Part shown: in pieces, positions 43,804 through 51,892 of the stretch
Layout of the letters: the number at the start of each line of letters is the position of its first letter
Position numbering within the stretch: the first letter of the stretch is position 1
NCBI GenBank assembly: GCA_963703125.1
Contig: OY969790.1
Span: 3,348,001 to 3,412,000 of the forward strand
Reading direction: 5' to 3'
Source of the DNA: MFD04716-140 sp963703125
Lineage (GTDB): Bacteria > Bacteroidota > Bacteroidia > Flavobacteriales > Flavobacteriaceae
Length of the DNA: 64,000 bases
Position numbers and translations under genes: made by a program
The notes under the pieces: model-generated
What the model saw: the letters and a program-made list of their open reading frames with translations, nothing else
The model's database searches: none
What the model was told of the DNA's origin: nothing

Positions 43804-43811
43804 TAAATTTG
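43804..43811 (+). promoter_or_regulatory. Possible -7 promoter element of the HTTM operon
   Basis: TAAATTTG matches TAnnTTTG and would start a transcript about 35 bases before the ATG at 43854. No TTG lies at the right -33 distance. Confidence 0.28.
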
Positions 43812-43895
43812 GTCCATAATATTTGATTCTATTGGTAGATTTTTTATAATATAATGCAGTTCGCCCCGTTGAACAATTCAAAGGTCAAGAATCTT

Positions 43896-44417
43896 ATGAT
43901 AAAGTATAAAAATATTGCGACTTTTTTGGTTATTTCCTTTTTTTTGCTGGTCCCATTCGCTATGATCAAAACCTTGGGAGGTGATTATGAGATATTTCCG
44001 GCAGCCATATTTCCAGGTGGAGCAGATAGAATACATATTGGAGATTCTATAGTTGAAAAGGATCTGGATTTTTACGGAAAAAGTATAGAAACTGACCAAT
44101 GGGCTGAGTTAAATAAACGGCTTCTGCTAAAAAAAATCTATATACATCATATCGTATACATTGTAAACGACCGATATTTCGGTGCGTTATCCTATGAGGG
44201 ATTTCCACAGGATCCCGACCCTAAATTAAATCCCTATTCGAGTGCTACCCCGGAAGATATTGCTCAGACCAAAGCTTGGTTGAGGAGTAGACTGTTAGAA
44301 CAGAATTGCACTGATTCAGTTCTATTGGTGAGGTTTAAGGAAGTTAAAATCGATAAATCTACAAGAGAATTAATTGCTGATACCATAGTCAATGAAAGAA
44401 TACTTAAATTATATTGA
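43896..44417 (+). CDS. Membrane-anchored protein paired with HTTM protein
   Basis: I start this protein at the ATG at 43896 (173 residues), because the next residues, IKYKNIATFLVISFFLLVPF, form a normal N-terminal membrane anchor; an ATG 14 codons upstream (43854) is possible. The remaining about 145 residues are extracytoplasmic, with IHHIVYIVNDRYFGALSYEGFPQDPDPK and TKAWLRSRLLEQN as recognisable parts. I do not recognise the family. Its last 26 bases overlap the HTTM gene in another frame, so translational coupling, and probably a complex, are likely. Confidence 0.7.
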   Translation: MIKYKNIATFLVISFFLLVPFAMIKTLGGDYEIFPAAIFPGGADRIHIGDSIVEKDLDFYGKSIETDQWAELNKRLLLKKIYIHHIVYIVNDRYFGALSYEGFPQDPDPKLNPYSSATPEDIAQTKAWLRSRLLEQNCTDSVLLVRFKEVKIDKSTRELIADTIVNERILKLY

Positions 44418-45501
44418 TAAATCTATAGGACATATTTTTGCAAGAATTGCGGACCATAGTTATGTGGATACCCAGGCATTGGCATATTTCCGGATTTTTA
44501 TAGGCTTATTTATGTTGGCCCATTACCTACCCGAATGGCAATGGTTTGGGGAGGCCCCACAAGCATTTTTTAGTGCACATAGATTCACTATGGCTAGCTT
44601 ATTCGATGGATTTTTGCATGAAGGCTTCTATTTGACGTTGGATATTCTCAATATTATTTTGTTTTGTTTCGTCACTTTGGGAATCCGGACCAGACTTTCA
44701 TTTGCATTACTTTTTCTAATCAATTACACAGGATATAGTTTTGAATTTAGTTTTGGTAAGATAGACCATGAAGTGCATTTGTTTTTGATAATGCTTTTAA
44801 CACTTGCCTTCACCAATATTGGTACTAAATCTGCTCTTCTTAAGGATAAGGTGCTAAATCCAAATTTTCAGAAATGGGCATTAACTTTGTTGAGTATCTA
44901 TATTGCTTTCGGTTTTTTCACGGCGGGATTACCTAAATTCATAAAATGGGTAGATTTTGATATCAGTGAAATTGGTTTTTTAGAGTGGTTTTTTAAAGGG
45001 TATTTTATCTATGATCGCTTTTATCTTCTTGCAGATCATGTTTTTAAGACACCCTATTGGGTTTTTGAAATTGCTGATTATTTGGCACCCACCATAGAAT
45101 TGCTGGGCTTTGTTTTTTTATTATGGGGAAAGAAAACGTGGCGTATCTACCTAGTAATATTGAGTTTTTTTCATATGGGCAATATGTTATTGTTGAATAT
45201 TGAATTTGCCTTAAACATTACCTGTTATGGAATCTTTCTAATAGCTCCTTTCTTGGCGTATCTAAGGAATTATTTCCCTAAGGGCAGCACAGGAAAGATC
45301 TCGTTAATTACAGTAGTAGTACTATTGGTTATTTTTCAAATTAGCAAGAAAATCTATTATTTGGACTATGATTATGATGCAGAATTTTTTATTGAAAAAT
45401 TCACTTGGGACGCTTACTTGAGTGTTGCTATGTGGTTAATAACCATAGGAATAGGAATTTTTATGATTAAGAAGAAGTTGTATGAGGTAAAAACGGCTTA
45501 G
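44392..45501 (+). CDS. HTTM domain integral membrane protein
   Basis: This 369-residue protein has about eight membrane helices and is of the HTTM type, the membrane domain shared with vitamin-K-dependent gamma-carboxylase. ALAYFRIFIGLFMLAHYLPE (29-48), FSFGKIDHEVHLFLIMLLTLAF (about 119-140) with its Lys/Asp/His cluster, and GFFTAGLPKFIKW (about 180-192) are typical. The long soluble domain of true carboxylases is absent. Bacterial HTTM proteins have no well-defined reaction; links to lipid or quinone-dependent oxidation have been suggested. It pairs with the overlapping 173-residue protein. Confidence 0.82.
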   Translation: MKEYLNYIDKSIGHIFARIADHSYVDTQALAYFRIFIGLFMLAHYLPEWQWFGEAPQAFFSAHRFTMASLFDGFLHEGFYLTLDILNIILFCFVTLGIRTRLSFALLFLINYTGYSFEFSFGKIDHEVHLFLIMLLTLAFTNIGTKSALLKDKVLNPNFQKWALTLLSIYIAFGFFTAGLPKFIKWVDFDISEIGFLEWFFKGYFIYDRFYLLADHVFKTPYWVFEIADYLAPTIELLGFVFLLWGKKTWRIYLVILSFFHMGNMLLLNIEFALNITCYGIFLIAPFLAYLRNYFPKGSTGKISLITVVVLLVIFQISKKIYYLDYDYDAEFFIEKFTWDAYLSVAMWLITIGIGIFMIKKKLYEVKTA

Positions 45502-45638
45502 GTAAATATGAATATATTGATGCTCTTAACATAATTTTTCTTGAATACTTGTTATACATCACTTGGGTTGTCCCTAGCCAATCTAAGAGTGCATTTTAAG
45601 GAGCATTCAATTTTCAATAAATTCGATCAAAATATAAT

Positions 45639-46019
45639 ATGAAGCGAAGTAATTTTATATTATTGTTAATTACAGGGGCACTGGCTATAGGTTTATTCTT
45701 TAGTTACAGGTTTTATAAAACAGCTAAATTGAAAGGCTCACCTGCATTTCCCGTGTTATTGTCTACTTTAATTGATGAACAGGCCATAATATCTATAGGC
45801 CAAGCCTACAGACAGGAATTCCCAAGAGAGGATAGTGAGACAAAACTCTTAAATTTTCTGGGTGCAGAAATTTCACAAGGAGCGATTGACATATCAGTTA
45901 TTAAAAAAGCCATCATCGATGATTTTGAAAGAGACAATACCCTTGTCATTGACGGGTGGGTAGTTTCAGTCACAGAAGCTAGGCAATGTGCCCTATTTTC
46001 CTTACAACAAAGTAATTGA
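45639..46019 (+). CDS. Small partner of the GMC oxidoreductase
   Basis: This 126-residue protein has an N-terminal hydrophobic segment (5-22) that could be an anchor or an export signal, followed by a small helical domain. The late VIDGWVVSVTEARQCAL resembles the end of small subunits of membrane FAD sugar and alcohol dehydrogenases (sorbitol- or gluconate-dehydrogenase type), which assist export and maturation of the large subunit. Its stop lies at the start of the GMC gene. The match is from a short motif only, so the family call is tentative. Confidence 0.6.
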   Translation: MKRSNFILLLITGALAIGLFFSYRFYKTAKLKGSPAFPVLLSTLIDEQAIISIGQAYRQEFPREDSETKLLNFLGAEISQGAIDISVIKKAIIDDFERDNTLVIDGWVVSVTEARQCALFSLQQSN

Positions 46020-46024
46020 TCGAT

Positions 46025-47557
46025 ATGCATATAGATGCAAGAAATTTAAGTAACAATACAATTATTGAAGGTGATATATGTATTATCGGCGCTGGGGCAG
46101 CTGGGATCAGTATTGCGATGGAATGGATCAATACCCAGTATAAAGTAATTTTGCTCGAGAGTGGGGGCTTCGAATACGACACCAAGCTGCAAGAATTAAA
46201 TGACGGAAGTTCATCGGGTCAAAAATACTTCCCCCTTCAATCTACAAGACTTCGATACTTTGGTGGCACTACTGGCCATTGGACGGGATTGTGTTCCCCC
46301 CTTGATCCCCTTGATTTTATGAAAAGGGACCACGTGCCGAATAGTGGATGGCCCATAACAAAAGAAGATTTGGATCCTTTTTATGAACGGGCCCAAAAAA
46401 CTTTGCAACTCGGCCCTTATCAGTATGATTTGGCGTATTGGAAAAACCAAAGGCCGAACATGATAGCGTATCCCTTGGATGAAAAAGTCATAAGAACAAA
46501 AATATGGCAAATAAATGCAGCCCGCTTTGGAAATTTGTATCGAGAATCCATCATAAATGCACCTAATGTACACTTGTATACCTACGCCAGTGCAGTAGAT
46601 ATTTCAGCCAATGAGGCAGTTTCCCATATTGAAGAGGTTGTTGTAAAAAATAAAGAAGGCAAAACCCATAAAGTGCGAGCTAAATATTTTGTCATGGCCT
46701 GTGGAGCGATACAGAATGCGAGGTTGCTGCTTTCCTTTAAAAAGCAAGCCCCCAAAGGATTGGGTAATGATAATGATGTTGTTGGACGATACTTCATGGA
46801 GCATTTGGATATCAAAGCAGGGGAATTGTGGTTATTCGATACCTTTGAAACCGATTTGTATTCATGGGGCCCCACAAAGGCTGAGATGGCAATTACGGAG
46901 ACACAACAATTAAAAAGCAAAACACTGAATGCCACCGTTTCAGTGCATTCCCCCTTGGCGGTTGGCAAACACGTACAACCCTTAATAGAGACTTGGCAGG
47001 ATGCAGATCCTAGAAAGGCTTCCGAGCAAACCGAAGATCGTTCTTTTATTAGCAAATTGGTGCGCCTCAAATCGAAGATTCTCAAACCGACTGCCTTTGA
47101 TATGGATTGTAATTCAGAGCAAGCTCCAAACCCGAATTCGAGGATAACATTGAGTAATGAATTGGATTATTTAGGGGTTCAAAAGCCACATCTGCATTGG
47201 GAGCTATTGCCTTTGTCCAAACAATCCATTAGACGCACTTTAGAACTGATTGGCAGGCAAATGGGTGCTGCCGGGTTTGGACGCGTTAAACTTAAGGAGT
47301 TTTTGCAGGATGAGAATGACCCTGCCTTTCCTGAATCCGTAAGTGGAGCATTTCATCATATGGGTACTACCAGAATGCATAACGACCCTAAACAGGGCGT
47401 CGTTGATTCAAATTGCAAAATACATGGTCTTTCCAATCTTTATGTGGCCGGTTCTGGCTGCTTTCCAACATCGGGTGCTGTTAACCCTACATTAACATTA
47501 GTTGCCTTATCAATCCGGTTATCAGATCACCTTAAGCGGTCCGTTGAAGCCATATAG
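46025..47557 (+). CDS. GMC-family FAD oxidoreductase
   Basis: This protein (510 residues from the ATG at 46025; a TTG at 46016 would add three) is a glucose-methanol-choline-type flavoenzyme that oxidises an alcohol or sugar. DICIIGAGAAGISIA (about 19-33) binds FAD, and YFGGTTGHWTGLC is the second flavin-contact block. The C-terminus has HHMGTTRMHNDPKQG, the region of the catalytic His, and SGAVNPTLTLVALSIRL, with the Asn partner. No signal peptide is seen, so if it is exported, this may depend on the small protein encoded just upstream. No cytochrome subunit is nearby. The substrate is unknown. Confidence 0.88.
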   Translation: MHIDARNLSNNTIIEGDICIIGAGAAGISIAMEWINTQYKVILLESGGFEYDTKLQELNDGSSSGQKYFPLQSTRLRYFGGTTGHWTGLCSPLDPLDFMKRDHVPNSGWPITKEDLDPFYERAQKTLQLGPYQYDLAYWKNQRPNMIAYPLDEKVIRTKIWQINAARFGNLYRESIINAPNVHLYTYASAVDISANEAVSHIEEVVVKNKEGKTHKVRAKYFVMACGAIQNARLLLSFKKQAPKGLGNDNDVVGRYFMEHLDIKAGELWLFDTFETDLYSWGPTKAEMAITETQQLKSKTLNATVSVHSPLAVGKHVQPLIETWQDADPRKASEQTEDRSFISKLVRLKSKILKPTAFDMDCNSEQAPNPNSRITLSNELDYLGVQKPHLHWELLPLSKQSIRRTLELIGRQMGAAGFGRVKLKEFLQDENDPAFPESVSGAFHHMGTTRMHNDPKQGVVDSNCKIHGLSNLYVAGSGCFPTSGAVNPTLTLVALSIRLSDHLKRSVEAI

Positions 47558-47937
47558 AATCAAAACCCTGTTCAGGCTAAGGAGTTAAAATTATTATCCA
47601 TCGGTGTTAATTTTCACAATCCGCTTTTAATGGCATTGAAATATGATGACCATTGTGAGCATTAATTCCATGGTTCGCATGAAGGCATTTTAATGACGGG
47701 TAGTTTAATACTTAAAAACATAAGTCTGTCAATAGAAAATATTGAGATTTTACGTTGTAGTTCGACGGATTTTGACCTTATTTATTTGAACGATTTTAAA
47801 TGCCTTTAATAGATATTTTATGTGTTTATGTTTTCATTTCAATAATTTTAACGTATTATGATTCTTGTATCATAAAGTTGAACTTTCATACAATGATTCC
47901 CCAGAATTTTAAAACCCAGAACTTGTAAGACAAGACC
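47558..47937. other. Intergenic region between the GMC and GT87 genes (380 b)
   Basis: No gene is seen; open frames are under about 30 codons. It holds the second-strongest copy of the shared two-block motif (47769-47797) and is otherwise AT-rich with short direct repeats of ATTTTA and TTAAT type. It probably contains the promoter of the following operon. Confidence 0.6.
47769..47797 (+). promoter_or_regulatory. Shared intergenic motif, copy 3 (upstream of the GT87 gene)
   Basis: ATTTTGACCTTATTT (47769-47783) followed by TTTGAACGATTTT (47785-47797), the same two blocks as at 43734-43769. They lie about 140 bases before the next ATG. Confidence 0.35.
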
Positions 47938-49119
47938 ATGAAGAATCCTATCCTATATAAGCCCGCCTTTTTCATTATGCTACTTGGCATAATCCTTATA
48001 GGATTTTATCAGGGCGTATTATCTGAAAACGGTAGCAAGGATGCCCAGTGGTATCCTGCCAAATTGCTTACGGACAACATTGATTTTTATAACTACTATT
48101 TGGAACATTTTAATGAATGGTTCATGCGGAGTGTACCTAATTATTATTTTCAATTGTACTATTTAATATACCCTATTTCTTCAATGTCATGGGATAGTTT
48201 TAAAATCGTTTGGTTTCTTTGTAATTTAATATTGTTGTTGTTGTTCTTTAAGCTTTTAAAAAAGGATTTTGAACTCGACTTTAAAAAAATGAGCCTTATT
48301 CTTCTCCCTTTTTTTATAGGTTTTCCACTGATTTCGGTATTTACCAATGGACAATCTACAATTTTGACTATCATTCTAACCTATTTGGCTTGGAAGTATA
48401 AGGAAAACAAAATTTTACTTCCTATTTTTTTATCCCTATTGACATTTAAATATTCCTTTGGACTGCCCATATTGCTTGGTTTTTTTTTAATGGGTTACTA
48501 TCGGTCGGTCATTATAAGTGGTCTGATCACTTTGATCTTCCCACTTATTTATGCACTGCAATTTAACTTGAATTTCATAACGACCGTATTTTTGCCCTTT
48601 AAGGCAGCGACCAACCCTGACGCCAATGCACTTGGAGGCGGGCCCTCGAATATAATGAGTTTATACGGGCTATTTTTTGAGGGGCCTATATTCGGCTTTA
48701 ATCTTTTAACGATTAGTCTTTTAGGTTTCTTCTTGACCTTTTCATTTTTGGCGATAAAGTATACTCTTGATAAAAAGACCATTCTCGTGTGCTCGCTCTT
48801 ATTGTCTTTATTTGGTTTTTATCATAATGGCCACGATTATGCCGTGTTCTTGATCATCGTGCCATTTGTATTTAAAATGAAGTACTTTAAAACCCTATAT
48901 GGATATTTACTGTTGTTTTGTTTCATGCCAAGAATAATTCGGATAGTGGCTATGGTAATTTCAGGAAACATTGGGGTCAAAGAGTTTATGTATAATAAAT
49001 ATTTTGTGTTGTTCAATGTCTGTGTGCTGATCGGGTTCTTTTTTATCCTAATGATTGATGAGATTGCTTCAAAAAGAAAGAACGATTTACAAGAAGCCAC
49101 GTTTAAAGAGGTGTCATAG
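47938..49119 (+). CDS. GT87/DUF2029-like membrane mannosyltransferase
   Basis: This 393-residue protein has about ten membrane helices and the layout of GT87 (DUF2029) polyprenol-phosphate-mannose-dependent glycosyltransferases. An extracytoplasmic loop after helix 1 holds the likely catalytic acidic residue in KDAQWYPAKLL (about 35-45), and GFPLISVFTNGQSTILTIIL (about 128-147) matches the family region around NGQ. Such enzymes add sugars on the outer face of the inner membrane. It heads the five-gene plus-strand cluster. Confidence 0.75.
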   Translation: MKNPILYKPAFFIMLLGIILIGFYQGVLSENGSKDAQWYPAKLLTDNIDFYNYYLEHFNEWFMRSVPNYYFQLYYLIYPISSMSWDSFKIVWFLCNLILLLLFFKLLKKDFELDFKKMSLILLPFFIGFPLISVFTNGQSTILTIILTYLAWKYKENKILLPIFLSLLTFKYSFGLPILLGFFLMGYYRSVIISGLITLIFPLIYALQFNLNFITTVFLPFKAATNPDANALGGGPSNIMSLYGLFFEGPIFGFNLLTISLLGFFLTFSFLAIKYTLDKKTILVCSLLLSLFGFYHNGHDYAVFLIIVPFVFKMKYFKTLYGYLLLFCFMPRIIRIVAMVISGNIGVKEFMYNKYFVLFNVCVLIGFFFILMIDEIASKRKNDLQEATFKEVS

Positions 49120-49219
49120 TACGCATAGCGCGATGTGGAAGTGAAATAGAATCAAAAAGTGCGTGCTGGAAAATATTACATAACCATAAAAAAGGAAAAT
49201 TATCAAACGATTTAATTTT

Positions 49220-49921
49220 GTGTATTGCCTAGCGGGCAAAGGTAGAAGGTTTACCGACAAAAATATTACAGCTCCAAAATTCCTACTTCAACTAGATGAT
49301 GAGGAGACGATTTTAGAAAAAAGCCTTCACGAATTTGCCTTCCCAAGGGAAGCACGTCTTGTTTTGGTCATAAATAAAGAACATGAGTCCTTTGTGGGGC
49401 AAATTGAAGATATTCTTCAAAAACAAGAAAACGAGTTTAAAATAATCATTACGGAAGACACCAAAGGACAGGCGGAGACAGCCTTCATAGGATGTAGTGC
49501 GATAGACAATGAGTATCCTGTATTCTTTTTTAATGGGGATACTATTTTGAGAAAGCGGAACATTCTTATCATGTCTGATGAGCTGACTAAAAATATGGTG
49601 GGTGCAATTGATGTTTTTTTTGAAGACCGTAACCATTTTAGTTTTGTAGAACTCACGGAACACAACCTGGTTGTTAAAATTGCTGAAAAAGAAGCTATTT
49701 CTAGATATGCCACCACGGGGCTGTATGGATTTTCCAGTAAGACCTTATATTCGGAATATTATAAAAAAACCAATATAACCACTGAAATTTATATCAGTGA
49801 TATCTATAAATTAATGCTTTTAAACAATGAGCCGATTAAGGCATATGTGAGTCCCAATGAAAATGACACAATTATTTTAGGTACTCCAGAGGAATATTTT
49901 GCAAACAAACATAAAATATGA
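49220..49921 (+). CDS. Sugar/alcohol-phosphate nucleotidyltransferase
   Basis: This protein has a GT-A-like NTP-transferase fold: LAGKGRRFTDKNITAPKFLLQL matches the G-x-G-x-R-F...P-K-x-L nucleotide-binding pattern, FFFNGDTIL holds the metal-binding Asp, and ATTGLYGFSSKTLY is the usual late block. The first start codon in frame is GTG at 49220 (233 residues), but it cuts into the first beta-strand. The frame is open back to 49187 and reads IIKRFNFVYCLAGKG, so translation from ATT 49199 or a base error is possible. It probably makes a CDP- or other nucleotide-activated group with the kinase at 51880. It overlaps the next gene by 4 bases. Confidence 0.75.
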   Translation: MYCLAGKGRRFTDKNITAPKFLLQLDDEETILEKSLHEFAFPREARLVLVINKEHESFVGQIEDILQKQENEFKIIITEDTKGQAETAFIGCSAIDNEYPVFFFNGDTILRKRNILIMSDELTKNMVGAIDVFFEDRNHFSFVELTEHNLVVKIAEKEAISRYATTGLYGFSSKTLYSEYYKKTNITTEIYISDIYKLMLLNNEPIKAYVSPNENDTIILGTPEEYFANKHKI

Positions 49922-50874
49922 CTAGGCATCTAAGAAAAATAATCCTATTGATTTTAGGAGTGATTTTCATTATCCTGATCTTCAATTTTTTTGACTTCAA
50001 AACCCTTGATTTCCATGCGGTTCAATCAAATTATTTTAATTGGAAAGTTATAGTTTGTATTGGTTTCTACCTTATTTCCCACTGTATCCGGTCTTTGCGG
50101 TTATATATTATATCAGGTGATATCAATGCCAGTTTGAATCGTGTTTTTATTGAACAATTTAAAACGAATGGTGTAAATCTCACCTTGCCTTTTAAACTAG
50201 GCGAGGCCTACAGATTCGTACGATTTAAGAAAGTATTTAAATCAGGTTTTACCTCGGCCAATACAATCGTAATTGAACGGTTTTTTGACTTCGTCATTCT
50301 TGCCTTCTTGTTCACTCTGGGACTTATATTTTTTCCCAATGAAATCGTCGCGATTCATAATACCTTGATGACAATTATGCTGGTGCTTGCATTGTTGTTG
50401 GTTACGGTCTTATCTTTAGAGGATATCATGTTGATAATCCACAAAAGGTTATTGTACAGATTCGATAAACCGTATGGCTTTCCGGTGCTTAAGTTCACCT
50501 ATCAGTTTTTAAGGAACTTTAAAGAGGCCAAAAAAGTTTTAAAATCGAAATCCTTGACCATTGTGTCTTTAACAATATTGGTTTGGTTTTTTGAGCTGCT
50601 TAGTCTTTTTATGTTCTTCAATGATTTGGATCATAGAATTGATCTTATCATATTGTTGATGGTCTTTATTGCATTTTCATCTTTGCTTCCTAATGGACCA
50701 TTAGGATTTGGAGGCGTACAATTATCGTTTTATACCATATTTTTATTGCATCCTGCTTTTGACCACTATCTAATAGCATCCACGGCTTACACGCTTTATA
50801 TTTTTGGTTCTGCCATAACAATTTCCGTAGTGCTGTTTATTTTAAATATATTCAAAAACCCATATGAAAAATAA
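49918..50874 (+). CDS. Flippase-like membrane protein (LPG synthase TM family)
   Basis: This 318-residue protein has about eight membrane helices and resembles the membrane (flippase) domain of lysylphosphatidylglycerol synthase (UPF0104/LPG_synthase_TM). ISHCIRSLRLYIISGD, FKTNGVNLTLPFKLGEAYRFVRF (about 82-104) and SSLLPNGPLGFGGVQLSFY (about 258-276) are typical. In glycan clusters such proteins are thought to flip lipid-linked intermediates. It overlaps the next gene by 11 bases. Confidence 0.8.
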   Translation: MTRHLRKIILLILGVIFIILIFNFFDFKTLDFHAVQSNYFNWKVIVCIGFYLISHCIRSLRLYIISGDINASLNRVFIEQFKTNGVNLTLPFKLGEAYRFVRFKKVFKSGFTSANTIVIERFFDFVILAFLFTLGLIFFPNEIVAIHNTLMTIMLVLALLLVTVLSLEDIMLIIHKRLLYRFDKPYGFPVLKFTYQFLRNFKEAKKVLKSKSLTIVSLTILVWFFELLSLFMFFNDLDHRIDLIILLMVFIAFSSLLPNGPLGFGGVQLSFYTIFLLHPAFDHYLIASTAYTLYIFGSAITISVVLFILNIFKNPYEK

Positions 50875-51892
50875 CAAGCTAATCATAGATTTGGACAATA
50901 CCATTACAGTGGATCATAAGAGTTTAGGCTATGATCAAAAAGTGGTAAACTCCATGGTGAAGGAAGCTATTGTTGCGTCAACTGAAAAATTTGACATTAC
51001 TATCTTCACAGCTAGGAATATGAAGTCCCTAAATGGTGATCTTAAGAAGATCCACGAAACCACCAAACCCATTGCTTTAAAATGGTTGGAAGAAAATCAG
51101 ATTCCCTATGATGACATCATTTTTGGTAAACCCTATTGTGGTGAGGAAGGTCATTATGTCGACGATAAGAATATATCAATAGAAGAATTCGTATTTAAGT
51201 TTACCGGGCCTTTTAAAAATACCTCAATTGATATTGTAGTGCCATTTTATAATGAAGCTGGGAATATATTGGAAATGTACAAGGACCTTAAAAAACTTGA
51301 ACGCCTATTCGACGTGCAAAAATACATTTTTGTTAACAATGGCTCAAAAGATGGGTCAATAGCATTATTTGATGAGCTGGCCAAGATCGAGAAAAAATTA
51401 GAACTGGTTCACGTGATGGAAAATAAAGGATATGGAAACGGAATCAAAGAGGCCATACGACGAAGTACCTCTGAATTTATCCTATTAAACCATTCCGATC
51501 GTCAATTTGATGCCTATTCCTATTTTCTAACACACTTAGAGGCCATTTCGAAAATTCAAAATCCGACATCCATTTTTTCCCTAAGAAAAAATAGACCGAC
51601 ATCCGACGCTTTTTTTTCGAGCGTTTTAAGATTAACCCTAAGCATTTTATCACTAAAAACCATTCAGGATTTTAACGGTCAACCTAAGTTGTTTGAAAGG
51701 AAATTGATCAAGAATATAGAAGAGCTATCAAATAATTTTACCATTGATTTTGAAATTTATAAGAATGTTAAACCAAAATTCTTTTTTCCAATTATTGAAA
51801 AGCCCAGGGACCAAGGCGTTTCTAGTTGGAACAAGAACCTTCTTGGAAAGTTGAACGTATTTATGTCGTATATAATATCATGTCTAAAATGA
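50864..51892 (+). CDS. HAD phosphatase-GT2 glycosyltransferase fusion
   Basis: This 342-residue protein joins two domains. Residues 1 to about 120 resemble capsular-biosynthesis HAD phosphatases: KLIIDLDNTIT (motif I), FTARNMKS (motif II), FGKPYCGEEGHYVDDKNIS (motifs III and IV). Residues about 123-340 form a GT2 domain of the Dpm1 type: DIVVPFYNEAGNI, VNNGSKDGSI, ENKGYGNGIKEAIRRS and LNHSDRQFDA, where the usual DxD is replaced by SDRQFD, as in polyprenol-phosphate transferases. The fused layout suggests that one protein dephosphorylates and transfers. It overlaps its left neighbour by 11 bases and its right one by about 13. Confidence 0.82.
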   Translation: MKNNKLIIDLDNTITVDHKSLGYDQKVVNSMVKEAIVASTEKFDITIFTARNMKSLNGDLKKIHETTKPIALKWLEENQIPYDDIIFGKPYCGEEGHYVDDKNISIEEFVFKFTGPFKNTSIDIVVPFYNEAGNILEMYKDLKKLERLFDVQKYIFVNNGSKDGSIALFDELAKIEKKLELVHVMENKGYGNGIKEAIRRSTSEFILLNHSDRQFDAYSYFLTHLEAISKIQNPTSIFSLRKNRPTSDAFFSSVLRLTLSILSLKTIQDFNGQPKLFERKLIKNIEELSNNFTIDFEIYKNVKPKFFFPIIEKPRDQGVSSWNKNLLGKLNVFMSYIISCLK

